From: Limonium bicolor
Lineage: Eukaryota; Streptophyta; Magnoliopsida; Caryophyllales; Plumbaginaceae
Direction of reading: 5' to 3'
Assembly: GCA_023374045.1 (NCBI GenBank)
Contig: CM041776.1
Coordinates: 347,943,636-348,007,635, forward strand
Length of the DNA stretch: 64,000 nt
Below the pieces are notes generated by a model. The model had not been told where the DNA came from and ran no database searches. It was given only the letters and a program-made list of their open reading frames with translations. Numbering within the stretch: position 1 is the stretch's first letter; every line of letters begins with the position of its first letter. The translations under genes and the position numbers were made by a program. Shown here one piece after another: positions 1 through 11,942 of this stretch.

Positions 1-327
1 AGTTTGCTAATTGATAACTATGGTTCGTTTTAATTGTTATTTACAGTTACAAAAACTAAATAATTAATATAATAATTAACGAATATAACACGTAGAAAAC
101 TAATCATCTCAAGTTATACTAGTAAACCAAAAAAAAAACTAAAGGTTAAAATCCGGCCAAATTCAAATTCTCACATTCTAGTACTGTACAGCTAATTTTA
201 AAGACTTAAACCCATCATCCTTCTTCTTTTTTAAAAGAAGTTCAGAATATCTTTGTAGCGACTCCTTACCATAATGAAGGCATTTAATATTAATTAATAA
301 TATGATTATGACGACTATAAATATATA

Positions 328-487
328 CACCATCCGTTCCATGTGCAGAGTCTCATTTCCTTTTGCACAAAAATTAAGAAAATCATAAAAATAGGGAGGA
401 GATGAAATTTCACAAGACTATATATGAGACACTATTTTAGGACAATAACAAAATGGTAATCAGACTCTTAGTATGGGGCAGAGGGAG
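328..487. mobile_element. Stowaway-type MITE
   Basis: The left end reads CACCATCCGTTCC and the right end GGGGCAGAGGGAG, the inverted CTCCCTCYGT-type termini of Stowaway (Tc1/mariner) MITEs. TA dinucleotides flank both sides, as expected for the target duplication. It is 160 bp with no coding capacity. Confidence 0.7.
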
Positions 488-555
488 TATGAGTTGCAAG
501 TAGGTAGGTGGGATTCAAACTTCAAACTATCCAGAGAGAATCTACTAAAATCATA

Positions 556-786
556 CTCTCTCCCCCCTTAATTATTATCTATCATTTTAAAATGTAATTT
601 TTGTTTAATAAAATGTGTCATTCAAGTTTTTTTATTTACTTGTTTCCATTTTTAATCCTACCATTCAACATAAATATAATTATTATCTAGATGGATAAGT
701 AAAAAATAAAGATACATACATTATTGTTCTATATTTCTTAATAAGTATACAAATTTCTAAAATGATAGATATTCTTGAACATATAG
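556..786. mobile_element. degenerate Stowaway-like MITE
   Basis: Subterminal arms around TATCTATCATTTTA near 580 are repeated in inverted form near 760-770, and TA flanks both ends. The outer termini have diverged, so the family call is tentative. Confidence 0.4.
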
Positions 787-2017
787 TACCTCTTTGATTG
801 ATTATTGATGTCCCGATAGATCCGCAGCACATGGCCTGGTGGGGTCTGATTATATTAGATATTATTCCATAAAAGCATATGTGCGTACCTAGTGAACAAC
901 TTTCCTAACATGTACTACCTTTTGGTGTAGTTTAAGCTTCTTTTTCCTATAGTTGAAACTCATAGCTGATGTTAATTCTAAAAAAATTGATAAGAGGAAA
1001 AATAAACATTTAATATGATAATTGATATATACAACATATAGAGAGAAAAAGTGCATTGATTAGATAAACTCATTAATATAAACCCATAAAAGAATGGGAT
1101 TATAAAACAAATACCATCATGCTCAGTACTTCCGGTACACGTGTGGAAAATAATTGATGATATGGATATGACGTGTTTTAAACTTTTTATATTTTTATTT
1201 TTCCAATTTTTAAAAAATATTTTAATTAAAAAATATACTATTATTGATAACCGCTAATTAAAAAATAAGTAAAAAAAATATTTTCATTTAGGAAAATACC
1301 TAAAAACAAAAACAATTAGTTCTACCTCACTCCCCACTCAATTTATATATATAATTTATAGAAGTATAGTATATATTTATATAATTTATGTAACATGTAC
1401 TATTAAAATTTATATAAATATTGATATATATATATATATAATTTATAATTTAAATAACATTAATATATATTATATAACGGATATAGATATAAATATATAT
1501 TATTAAAATTTAATTAAATACTAAATATGATATATATACATATTAATGAATATTTTTAAATTTAAATAGATATTAATATACAATATAATTTATAATATAT
1601 TATATATTTAGTATATTAGTATTATTCAAATTATAATTTGTAAATTTTAATATGATTATGTTATTTTATAACTTTCTGTGAACAACACATCTTGAAGTTG
1701 AACCTTAACAAAATTTAGTAACAATATAAAATAAATTTTGATAAAGGGTTTAGAAAGTTAAACAACGAATATCGTTTATATGAACATGAACTTGATGTTA
1801 AGAAAATGATAAACTACTAAAAATGGTGTATTATATTAACATTGTTTATTATGAACTTTTTTATGAACAATTAGTATCAAATTTGTGAACAACTTACAAA
1901 AGTCTACATATCCCAAATTAGTCCGAGGAAGATTATACATAACCAAGCCACACAAAAGTCTAGATTATAAACATTCTATCCTAATTCTACGTTGAACTCC
2001 AAAACCATCACAAAACC

Positions 2018-2624
2018 TGTTGGAGATCAAGTGTGAGTCCCACATTGAAAAATAATATAGCTAGCAAGTAGTTCATATAGCCTAGAGCTACTCCACCTAA
2101 TGCCAATTGGTTTTAGGATGGAACCTCGTGGGTTATTGGGCCTTGCTAGTCTATATGGGTATTTTATATAATTCCCTCCGTTGGGCCTATTCCTCTCCCC
2201 ACAATATTTCTAACATGGTATCAGAGTCCAGATTTGGCCTTGGGTAATGCACCACTGTCTAATGCATACCCGAGTAAAAAACGGGTTGTGTCATGAAGAG
2301 GAGACCGGGCCAGTACCGTAGAATTGGACTGTGTCACGGAGAAGAGACCGGAGCAGTACCAAGTGGGGTCCAAACATGGTGCAATGTGGGAGGCCACGAA
2401 GGTGAGAGACTCACACTTGAGGGGGGATGTTGGAGATCAAGTGTGAGTCCCACATTGAAAAATAATATAGCTAGCAAGTAGTTCATATAGCCTGGAGCTA
2501 CTCCACCTAATGCCAATTGGTTTTATGATGGAACCTCGTGGGTTATTGGGCCTTGCTAGTCTATGTGGGTATTTTATATAATTCCCTCCGTTGGGCCTAT
2601 TCCTCCCCCACAATATTTCTAACA
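2018..2624 (+). mobile_element. TRIM (miniature LTR retrotransposon)
   Basis: Two near-identical LTRs (2018-2215 and 2428-2624) both begin TGTTGGAG and end CTAACA. Right after the left LTR is a primer-binding site TGGTATCAGAGTCC (2216-2229), the tRNA-iMet complement usual in plants. Before the right LTR is a purine tract (2417-2427). The 5-bp target duplication AAACC is perfect (2013-2017 and 2625-2629). The internal region is only 212 bp and non-coding, with an imperfect tandem repeat of about 45 bp. This matches the TRIM class, moved in trans by autonomous elements. Only a handful of LTR differences are seen, which implies fairly recent insertion. A partial relative lies at 63331-63608. Confidence 0.93.
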
Positions 2625-2629
2625 AAACC

Positions 2630-3284
2630 ACCCATGCCCAAAACCAAACGTAACTGACATGATCAATGTTCCAACCAACCATGCTACCATAGCAACAACT
2701 TAGATGGGGAGACGAGGTGGGGGTTTGCGTAGAGTTGACTCCCCACCAATCAATCTACCAGTTGATGAGCTCATATTTTGTCTCTTCACACGGTGGTGTG
2801 CCTTGCCAAGTTTAGGTCACAAATTTCCTCAGCAACCAGTTGCTGAAAAGGCCACTTGCCCAAGGCTCTTTAAGGAGTTTCAGCTTGCACCACATCGGCA
2901 CGTTATGGAAATATCCAAGAGGTCGAGTGACTCAATACATGGCACAATAAAAGCCATGTGTCTGTTGAAACCGAGGGATCACCTTGTCCAAGGAAATCTG
3001 GAATAGACCAAACCTCCAGTCGGGCAGAGAAATCTCTCGTCTTGGTACTGGCAAGGTAGGATTCTATAGATAGCCACATGCCAAATGGTCGACGGTTATC
3101 ACTAATACTCGAGTAGGGACAACTTTTTGTCACATGCTGAAACATACCGCACTTCGAGCATATATGCAACATGTAGTCGTATGTAATCGAAAAGATAAGG
3201 AACTGGTCATCGATCTGATAAGGAACTGGTCGTCACTCTAACACATGGAATAAGTCACAATGTACAACTTATAAGTCCTTAACA
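2630..3284. other. intergenic stretch with LINE relic
   Basis: Apart from the zinc-knuckle relic at 2903-3172, nothing recognisable is seen. Confidence 0.5.
2903..3172 (-). pseudogene. LINE ORF1 zinc-knuckle fragment
   Basis: The minus-strand frame opens with MLHICSKCGMFQHVTKSC, a CX2CX4HX4C zinc knuckle of the kind that follows DUF4283 in ORF1 of plant L1-type LINEs. Upstream and downstream parts of ORF1 are not recognisable, so this is a short relic. The 89-residue frame has no other domain. Confidence 0.55.
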
Positions 3285-5036
3285 TTAAAAACACAACAAA
3301 GACCCAACTACCCCTCCTCTCCCATTTGTGGCCGGCTCTAAGGGTTGTGGTAGGTGGATCCAAGGGTCCACATGTAATGTTGGGATAAGTGGGAAGGGAT
3401 TATGAATAGAAAAATCATATTGCTTCCTTCTCACTTAAGAAGTACAAATTGGTCAAAACAAGTCAACACCCTCACCCCCCCCCCCCCCTCTCATGCTGGC
3501 CGGTTTTCCCTCCTCTCTTTCTCCTTCATCTTCTTCCTTGAGCTGCCACCATTGATGCTCTATGAAAAAACTCAAGTCCTACACATAAACACTCACTTTC
3601 TTCCTGATGTTTCCCCTCTTCTTCTTCCACAAGAGGAAGAACAGCAAACAAACACTTTCTCCCTTGGTCATTTCCGAAAGTTACAGCATTTGAAGGGCCA
3701 AAAATCAGCACCCAACCATGAGAAAGCTAAGCTAAGCCCAACCAAGACAAAATGGTAAGAAATGTGCTCTAAGACTCCATGTCTACTCCCTCCGTTTTTA
3801 TGTCCGAAAATGTAACCTCCTTGACTCACTTTTCTTCCTTATTTTCCTACAAAATTTGGAGCTCTTCAAGTCCCTATAGCTTGTCGAAAAAGGGACTAAA
3901 CAAGGAAGAATCAAGCCTTACCTTAAGGTTTGAAAATGAGGTTTTAAGTGCCTAAGTCATCTTCTATCTTTAGATCTACCAAGAGATCTAACCTTTGACA
4001 TGTATTCCTATCCTTGACCGAAAATGGGAGGACAAAAGTCTCAACTTTGAGTCACAAGGTAAAACTCACACCTAAAGTCTATTTTGTGCTCTAAGATTCA
4101 AATCTTGTTTAAGGAGTCTAAAAGACCCTAACTTTGAACTTTTCCTTTTCCCTTGCATTATGGCCAAAAAATGGAGCCCTCAACCTTTAAAATCAGCCAA
4201 GAACAAGGAACAACAAAGAGAAAAGAAAAATCTACATTAAGGAGGGTAAGCCCTTAATCTAGAACTTTAGTGGTTAAAACACTTACTTAGGGCAGAGAGT
4301 GGTGAAGGAAAATGCTTCATTTAGGAGCTCAAGGTTGTGTCCTAACTTTAAAGCACATTTTTAATGTTTTAAAGTTGTTTAAGGTTGGTATATTGTTATG
4401 GCCATAAATGAACTTTCAAAATGGTCCATAAAGACCTAATAATGAATATGAAATTGTATTAAAACATTGGGTTGAGTTAACTAATGGTTTAAGGGTTTAA
4501 AATGTCAAATTATAAAGTTTAAGTGGCTATTTTGTAAAAAATCAAGACTTAGGAAGTATGGGTACTTGGTGGTCCGAAAATCAGTGTGGTTTTATCGAAA
4601 TTTTGATGTATTAAAGAGTATATAATACGGTTTGTAATGTGGCCAAATGTTTAGGTTTGTTTTATAAGCATTTTAGTACATTTAATACCTTTTAAAGCAT
4701 GGGTTAAAATATTAATGTATACGTTGTAAAAATATGGAGTTAGAGGAAAGTTTGGTGATTTAGAAAACTTCAAATTTTGGTTATTAAATTACTTACCAAA
4801 ATAAAGTTATGTTTGGAAGAGTTTAGGACTAAAAATTGACTTTAAAACTATATATAAGTTTATTTAATGACTCGGTGAATGTGTGACCAAGAGGATAGGG
4901 TAAGATTTTAAAGAAATTAAGTTTAGGGTGGTTAATATTTAATAAGCCAAAAGTTAGGCATTTGACTTTGGTTATACAGTACGTCGATCATGCAGTGTGC
5001 CCGCACGTCAGTCTGCACGGTCCATTTGATGTGGCA
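3285..5036. other. non-coding, degenerate repeat-like DNA
   Basis: Contains a C-run (about 3475-3488), a lone CTCCCTCCGT Stowaway-like terminus near 3787 without a matching partner, and low-complexity sequence full of short TTAAG/TTTAGG phrases resembling long untranslated retroelement sequence. The 118-residue frame at 3402-3758 shows no domain and is not called. It may be part of a degraded long LTR together with 12743-15890; this is inference from texture only. Confidence 0.35.
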
Positions 5037-5405
5037 GTCAGCTGCTGACTGGATTGTTTGGCTAACTCGACTGCTTTTTTACTCTATTAACTTTAAATGA
5101 TTACAACTTTTAATATATAAGTCCAAAATCAAAAAAAATTATATCATTGTTCATTTAAATTCAAGATCTTCAATACAAGACCAGTCATGGATATATTTGG
5201 ACAACTTTAAAAAAATTATTTTTCTACATATATATTTGCTCATATCAATGAGACTTATGATTCACCATATACAATTTAAAATACATCATAGAACAATAAT
5301 AATACACCATAAAAATAATGATCTATTATTAGTTCGAAGTTGGTATGTGAGGAAAATATATGATTCACCATAAAAGGCTTAACATACATGGTATAAATAA
5401 TAATA

Positions 5406-6555
5406 GGGAAATTTCATGAAACGCCACTATATTTTTGGCTAATTCATGAAATGCCACTAAAAAAAAAAAGAAAGTCACGAAATGCCACTTTATTTTCTGA
5501 AAGTACATGAAATGCCACTATAGATAGAAAAAAGACAAAAATACCCCTACTAGTTAACAAAGTACTTTTAAAGTTCATAAAATGCCCCTAAGTGTTGAAA
5601 ATTAATAAAAAATAATATCAAATACAATAAAAATATAAAAATTATAAAAAATTATAAAAATTTATAAAACTTATAAAAAAATTATAAAAAATTAAAAAAA
5701 ATTAAAAATTAAAAAAATTGAAAAAATAAAAAACTAAAAAATTAAGAATTGAAAAATTAAAAATTACGTATGTATATGTATATTAAAAAAATGGACATAT
5801 GATCGTCCTATATAATTAATCAGGCGGCCGGTTTGGGTATATAGATTTGTTATTGCAATGTATCCTCCTTTTATACATTTTTTTTATCTTTCGGTAAAGC
5901 TCATTTTAGACATTAGAATGCGAAGCATCCGTTGTAAAATTGTGTATTATATCATCCAGCTTATCAAAATACTAAAAAGAATAAGATAAATTGTCTTGAC
6001 AGAAAACGACGAAATTTGGCTTTTAAAAACGTGAACGTGGAGGTATATTGTTGCTGTGATTGTAGATGAATGATATACTACTACTACTGCAATAGAATAT
6101 ACAGGCTACCATGATTTTAATTAGTCCATTACAGAGCTATACGCTATATACATTTAATATTTAATGATATTTAATTTTTTCAATTTTTAATTTTTTAGTT
6201 TTTTAATTTTTTTTCAATTTTTTATAATTTTTATAGTTTTTTATATTTTTATATTTTATATTTTATATTTTTTATTATTTTTTATAATTTTTATAAGTTT
6301 TTATAATTTTATAATTTTTATAATTTTTTATATTTTTATTGTTTTGATATTAATTTTTATTAATTTTCAACACTTAGGGGCATTTATGAACTTTAAAAGT
6401 ACTTTGTTAACTAGTAGGGGTATTTTTGTCTTTTTCTATCTATAGTAGCATTTCATGTACTTTTCAGAAAATATAGTGGCATTTCGTGACTTTCTTTTTT
6501 TTAGTGGCATTTCATGAATTAGCCAAAAATATAGTGGCATTTCATGAAATTTCCC
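5406..6555. mobile_element. Mutator-like foldback element A
   Basis: Starts GGGAAATTTCATGAAACGCC and ends with the inverse, GGCATTTCATGAAATTTCCC. Long inverted arms (over 200 bp) are rich in repeated CATGAAATGCCACT units spaced about 30 bp, then AT-rich sequence. The 9-bp target duplication ATAATAATA is perfect (5397-5405 and 6556-6564), the length typical of Mutator-like elements, although the target is itself a simple repeat. Non-coding. Confidence 0.8.
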
Positions 6556-6745
6556 ATAATAATAATACACCACAATAATAAAGGGAAATTTCATGAAATG
6601 CCACTATATTTTTGGCTAATTCATGAAATGCCACTAAAAAAAAGAAAGTCACGAAATGCCACTATATTTTCTGAAAAGTCCATGAAATGCCACTATAGAT
6701 GGAAAAAGAGAAAAATACCCCTACTAGTTAACAAAGTATTTTTAA

Positions 6746-7283
6746 GAGAAAATTATATCGCCCACCCATGACGTTTGGGGAAATTACACAGCCCACCCAC
6801 GAGGTTTTAAAAATTACCCTGCCCACTCATGTGGTTTCCGCAATTTTACATCCAGCAACTTTTCTAATATTTGATCAACTTAAAAGATGGTTAAATGATA
6901 TCCAAATTTGATGAAACTTTACATGGACGATGTTAAGGTGTTATATTTTTGTTCCATGCCAAATCCAAAGTTTTTTAAGGTCATATATGACCTGTGGGAC
7001 CCAATGAAACATGAGACATGTTCATTGGGTCCCATGGATCATATATGAGGTTAAAAAACGCTGGATTTCATGTTTTACCAAAATATAACACTTTAATATC
7101 GTCCATGTAAAATTTCATCAAATTTGGATATCATTTAACCATCTTTTAAGTTGATCAAATATTAGAAAAATTGATGGATGTAAAATTGTGGAAACCACAT
7201 GGGTGGGCAAAGTAATTTTTAAAAACTCGTGGGTGGATTGTGTAATTTCGCCAAACGTCATGGGTGGGTGATGTAATTTTCCC
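6746..7283. mobile_element. foldback Mutator-type MITE nested in B
   Basis: Nearly the whole 538 bp is an inverted repeat around a centre near 7010. The ends read GAGAAAATTATATCGCCC and the approximate inverse. The 9-bp duplication TATTTTTAA is perfect (6737-6745 and 7284-7292). The central 250 bp (phrases GATGAAACTTTACATGGA and TTCATTGGGTCCCA) are shared with the element at 27169-27581, whose outer ends differ. Confidence 0.85.
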
Positions 7284-7364
7284 TATTTTTAAAGTTCATA
7301 ATATGCCCCCAAGTGTTAAAATTAACAAAAATATCAAAATAAAATAAAAATATAAAAAAATTTA

Positions 7365-8845
7365 GGGAAATTTCATGAAATGCCACTATATTTTTTGCCT
7401 AATTCATGAAATGCCACTAAAAAAAAGAAAGCCACGAAATGCCACTATATTTTCTGAAAAGTTCATGAAATGTCCCTCCGCCCTAACAGACGTTAACTTT
7501 CCGTCAAATGTCAAATTTTTTTTTTGTAAAATGACCTTTTTGCCCCTAAAAATTTATGTCACTGTTTAATGGCTACTTTTGGGTTCCAACAGTCACTTTT
7601 CTGATAATTTTACGAAGTACATGAAATGCCACTACCACTTTTATGAAAGTACATGAAATGCCACTACTACTTTTACGAAGTACATGAAATGCCACTACAG
7701 ATTTTACAAAGTACATGAAATACCCCTATAACAAAAAAACGACTTTTTTCTGTTTCTAACGGCTAGTTCTTCTATAATTGAAGGCAAGCGTTCTGGCTAC
7801 ATGGAATGTGTGAGAGAGAGACATCGAATATGAAAGCTTGCCAGAGTAGCACATGCACAAAATAGGACGGTGTTATGATACCACAGAAATGGAAAGAAAC
7901 ATTGAGCCAATAAATAATAATTTTTTATCTATTGTATATAAGACAGTTGAAGGGTTAGGTAGATCCCCTTGCCAATGTCCGGTCCGGTCCGGTCCGGTCC
8001 CAACAACTGATTGATTAGATCAGAGAGTTTCAGAACTGTCCCTCAGCCTAGCCGGCCAACCCCCTTTGTGATACCCTTATCGGCACATCACACCAGCTAC
8101 GGACCATACTACTAGCGACCAACCACGCCCACAATACTGACGTGGTCAACGAATCCTCTCGGGGTTAGCTGACTGGCACTAATTATAGCCACGTAATCAA
8201 ACAAGGGGAAGCCATTATTCACATATATAAGCTGAACAACTCGTTACATTAGTAGTATAGTATGTCTACCACTGGCTACATGGAATGTGTGGCCTCTATT
8301 GTCTAATCTAATATCATTTCCATTTATTATTTATCCATTAATTTGTTACACTAAATTATGATCCATTGCTTATTCATCTATATATATTTGTATAAAAACT
8401 GTAATTATTATATAAATATTTCCATATATAAATTGTTGCGGTAAATATAATACTATTTTGAAAGATAGCCGTTTTTTTGTTACAGGGGCATTTCATGTAC
8501 TTCGTAAAATCTGTAATGGCATTTCATGTACTTCGTAAAAGTAGTAGTGGCATTTCATGTACTTTCATAAAAGTGATAGTGACATTTCATGTACTTCGTA
8601 AAATTTTCAGAAAAGTGACCGTTGGAACCCAAAAGTAGCCATTGAACATTGACATAAATTTTTAGGGGCAAAAAGGTCATTTTACAAAAAAAATTCTAAA
8701 ATTTGACAGAAAGTTAACGTCTGTTAGGGCGGAGGGGCATTTCATGAACTTTTCGGAAAATATAGTGGCATTTCGTGACTTTCTTTTTTTTTAGTGGCAT
8801 TTCATGAATTAGGCAAAAATATAGTGGCATTTCATGAAATTTCCC
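7365..8845. mobile_element. Mutator-like element C carrying foreign core
   Basis: Inverted arms of about 380 bp (7365-7760 and 8460-8845) carry CATGAAATGCCACT arrays and a GTTAACGTCTGTTAGGGCGG block. The flanks AAAAATTTA and AAAAATTTT match at 8 of 9 positions. The central ~690 bp is not palindromic and has higher GC content. It contains GGTCC repeated around 7980, a TATA-like ATATATAAG near 8223, and a 19-bp direct repeat TGGCTACATGGAATGTGTG (7797 and 8274). A captured host segment (Pack-MULE style) is possible. Confidence 0.7.
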
Positions 8846-8859
8846 AAAAATTTTAAAAA

Positions 8860-9931
8860 GGGAAATTTCATGAAATGCCACTATATTTTTGCTAATTCAT
8901 GAAATGCCACTAAAAAAAGAAAGTCACAAAATGCCACTATTCGTAAAAGTCCATGAAATGCCACTATAGATGGAAAAAAGACAAAAATACCTCTACTAGT
9001 TAACAAAGTACTTTTAAAGTTCACAATATGCCCCTAATTATTAAAAAATTCATAAAATTCACAAAAAAATCAAAATACAATAAAAATATAAAAATATAAA
9101 AAAAATTATAAAATTTTTTAAAAAATTATAAAACATATAAAAAATTATAAAAATATCATAAAAATATTAAAACAAATAAATGTTTAATTTTTTAAAATTT
9201 ATTCAGTACCATAAAAAGAATATTGTGTTTTTAAACAAATAATTTATACAAATTTTTCTACCAATTAAATACCATAAGTTATACCAAATAAGTACCATAA
9301 TTTTTACCTTACATTTTTTATTTTTTATTTTTTATTTTCTATTAATATAAATATTTCTTCAAAATAAATTATTATATTTAGAAATTTTAGTTTTTAAAAT
9401 TTATCAGCAATATAAAAAAATAAAATTATTTACTTTGAAGAAATAAACAATCTAAATTAATAGAAAATAATAAATCAAAATGTATGATAAAAATTACAGT
9501 ACTTATTTGGTATAAATTATGGTACTAAATTGGTAGAAAAAATTGGTATAAGTTATTTGCTTAGAACTCAATATTCTTTTTATGGTACTGAATAAATTTT
9601 AAAAAATGAAATATTTATTTTTAATATTAATGACATTTTTTTTTTAAAATTTTTATAAATATTTATAAAATTTTTATATTTTATAATTTTTAATTTTTAT
9701 AAATTTTTTTATATTTTTATTGTATTTTTATTTTTTTGTGAATTTTTAACATTAGAGACATTTTGTGAACTTTAAAAGTTCTTTGTTAACTAGTAGGGTA
9801 ATTTTGTCTTTTTCCATCTATAGTGGCATTTCATGAACTTTTACGAAAATATAATGGCATTTTGTGACTTTCTTTTTTTAGTGGCATTTCATGAATTAGC
9901 CAAAATATAGTGGCATTTCATGAAATTTCCC
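8860..9931. mobile_element. Mutator-like foldback element D
   Basis: Begins GGGAAATTTCATGAAATGCC and ends with the inverse. The core is a second inverted pair (9200-9330 against 9460-9610) sharing phrases such as TTCTTTTTATGGTACTGAAT. The flanks TTTTAAAAA and TTAAAAAAA agree at 7 of 9 positions. Non-coding. Confidence 0.65.
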
Positions 9932-10244
9932 TTAAAAAAATGAAAAAAATGAAAAAAAAATTAAAATAATTAAAAAAAATGAAAAAAATGAAAATATCAT
10001 TAAATATTAAAAAATTAAATATTTCATTTTTAAAAAATTTATTCAATTTCATAAAAAGAATATTGTGTTTTAAAAAATAATTTATACCAATTTTTCTACC
10101 AATTTAGTACCATAATTTATACCAAAAAACCATAATTTTATCATACATTTTTTCATTATTATTTTCTTAGATTATTTGTTTCTTCAAAGCAAATAATTTT
10201 TTTATGTTGCTGATAAATTTTTAAAACTAAACTTTCTAAAAAAA

Positions 10245-10406
10245 ATTAAATAGTAAAACTTGTTTGAAATGTAGAATAAAACATTTTCAAAATAATAATA
10301 TGCAACTTATTCTTTTTTTGGTTACAATTACTTGCTCATAATAAGTTGCATATTATTATTCTGATAACGTTTTATTCTACATTTCAAACAAGTTTTACTA
10401 TTTAAT
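10245..10406. repeat. long hairpin, copy 1
   Basis: Arms of about 67 bp (10245-10311 and 10340-10406) are near-complementary and enclose a 28-bp loop. The arm begins ATTAAATAGTAAAACTTG. It lies at the centre of the duplicated core of element B. A transcript would fold into a long stem. Confidence 0.8.
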
Positions 10407-11179
10407 ATTGTATGTTATATATATATATATTCTGAGTCACTCTATTTCCAATAAATTATTATAATTATAAATTTTAGTCTTTAAAATTTATCAGCAATAA
10501 AAAAAATTATTTACTTTGATGAAATAAATAATCTAATTATAGAACATAATAATTAAAAAATGTATCAAAAAATTGTGGTACTTATTTGGTATAAATTATG
10601 GTACTAATTGGTAGAAAAATTGGTATAAATTATTGGTAAATTTCATGAAATGCCACTATATTTTTGGCTAATTCATGAAATGCCACTAAAAAAAGAAAGT
10701 CATGAAATGCCACTATATTTTCCGAAAAGTCTATGAAATGTCACTATAAATGGAAAAAAGACAAAAATACCCCTACTAATTAACAAAGAACTTTTAAAGT
10801 TCACAATATGCCCCTAAGTGTTAAAAATTAACACAAAATATCAAATACAATAAAAATATAACAAAATTTAAAAATTTAATTTTTTTGAAAATTTTATAAA
10901 AATTAAAAAAATGAAAATATCATTAATATTAAAAATATTTCATTTTTAAATTAAAAATAATGTTGAATTCTAAACAAATAATTTATACCAATTTTCTACC
11001 AATTTAGTGCCATAATTTATTCCAAATAAGTACTAATTTTTATCATACATTTTTTCATTATTATTTCTATAATTAGATTATTTATTTCTTCAAAGTAAAT
11101 AATTTTTTTATGATAAATTTTAAAGACTAAAATTCCTAAATGTAATAATTATTGGAAATAAGTGACTGAGAATATATAG

Positions 11180-11183
<4 letters not shown>

Positions 11184-11238
<55 letters not shown>
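11184..11238. repeat. (TA)n microsatellite
   Basis: An uninterrupted run of TA dinucleotides next to the second hairpin. Confidence 0.95.
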
Positions 11239-11241
<3 letters not shown>

Positions 11242-11245
11242 AACA

Positions 11246-11385
11246 AATTAAATAGTAAAACTTGTTTGAAATGTCAAATAAAACGTTATCAGAATAATAA
11301 TATGCAACTTATTATGAGCAAAGTTGCATATTATTATTCTGATAACGTTTTATTCTACATTTCAAACAAGTTTTACTATTTAATT
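11246..11385. repeat. long hairpin, copy 2
   Basis: Same hairpin as copy 1 with arms 11246-11309 and 11321-11385 and a loop of only about 11 bp. The arms are almost perfectly complementary, apart from a short difference in the left arm near GAAATGTCAAATAAAAC. It is preserved better than most surrounding sequence. Confidence 0.8.
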
Positions 11386-11942
11386 TTTTTAGAAATTTTA
11401 GTTTTTAAAATTTATCAGCAACATAAAAAATTATTTGCTTTGAAGAAATAAATAATCTAAATTGATAGAAAATAATAATGAAAAAATGTATGATAAAAAT
11501 TATGGTTTATTTGGTATAAATTATGGTACTAAATTTGTAGAAAAATTGGTATAAATTATTTGTTTAGACCTCAATGTTCTTTTATGGTATTGAATAAATT
11601 TTTAAAAAATGAAATATTTAATGATACTTTCATTTTTTTTAATTTTTAAATTTTATAATTTTTTTAATTATTTTTAATTTTTATAAAAAAATTTATAATT
11701 TTTTATATTTTTATTTTATTTTGATATTTTTGTTAATTTTTAACACTTAGGGGCATATTATGAACTTTAAAAATACTTTGTTAACTAGTAGGGGTATTTT
11801 TGTCTTTTTTTCTATCTATAGTGGCATTTCATGGACTTTTCAGAAAATATAGTGGCATTTCGTGACTTTCTTTTTTTTTTAGTGGCATTTCATGAATTAG
11901 CCAAAAATATAGTGGCATTTCATGAAATTTCCCAATAATAAA

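Larger units (their letters stand above)
1..2017. other. AT-rich intergenic DNA
   Basis: No gene is visible. The stretch holds two Stowaway-like MITEs (listed separately) and a very AT-rich block around 1330-1660 built of TATA/ATAT runs. Open frames are short and lack recognisable domains. Confidence 0.7.
6583..11933. mobile_element. composite Mutator-like element B with nested copies
   Basis: The left end at 6583 and the right end at 11933 have the family termini, and a perfect 9-bp duplication AATAATAAA flanks them (6574-6582 and 11934-11942). They are therefore ends of one insertion event 5.35 kb apart. Inside lie a different foldback (6746-7283), two family members C and D, two hairpins, and an extra internal left terminus at 10635. 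The core between 9932 and 11640 is present twice, indicating internal duplication. No transposase is seen. Confidence 0.7.
10635..11933. mobile_element. element E, internal duplicate of the B family
   Basis: A family left terminus (GGTAAATTTCATGAAATGCC) sits at 10635 and pairs by sequence with the right terminus at 11933, giving a 1.3-kb full element. The left flank of E does not match the right flank, whereas that of B does. E is therefore better explained by an internal duplication or recombination than by separate insertion. Confidence 0.55.

Noticed and set aside
3402..3758. 118-residue + frame with a hydrophobic stretch
   Set aside because: No domain or promoter; lies in repeat-like DNA with a C-run near its start; composition typical of chance frames.
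10635..11933. Element E as an independent insertion
   Set aside because: Its left flank does not match its right flank, while the right flank matches B's left flank perfectly over 9 bp.
5406..11933. CRISPR-like or satellite array reading of the CATGAAATGCCACT repeats
   Set aside because: Units lie in mirror-image blocks at the ends of elements with target duplications, in a plant genome; spacers are not unique sequences of constant length.
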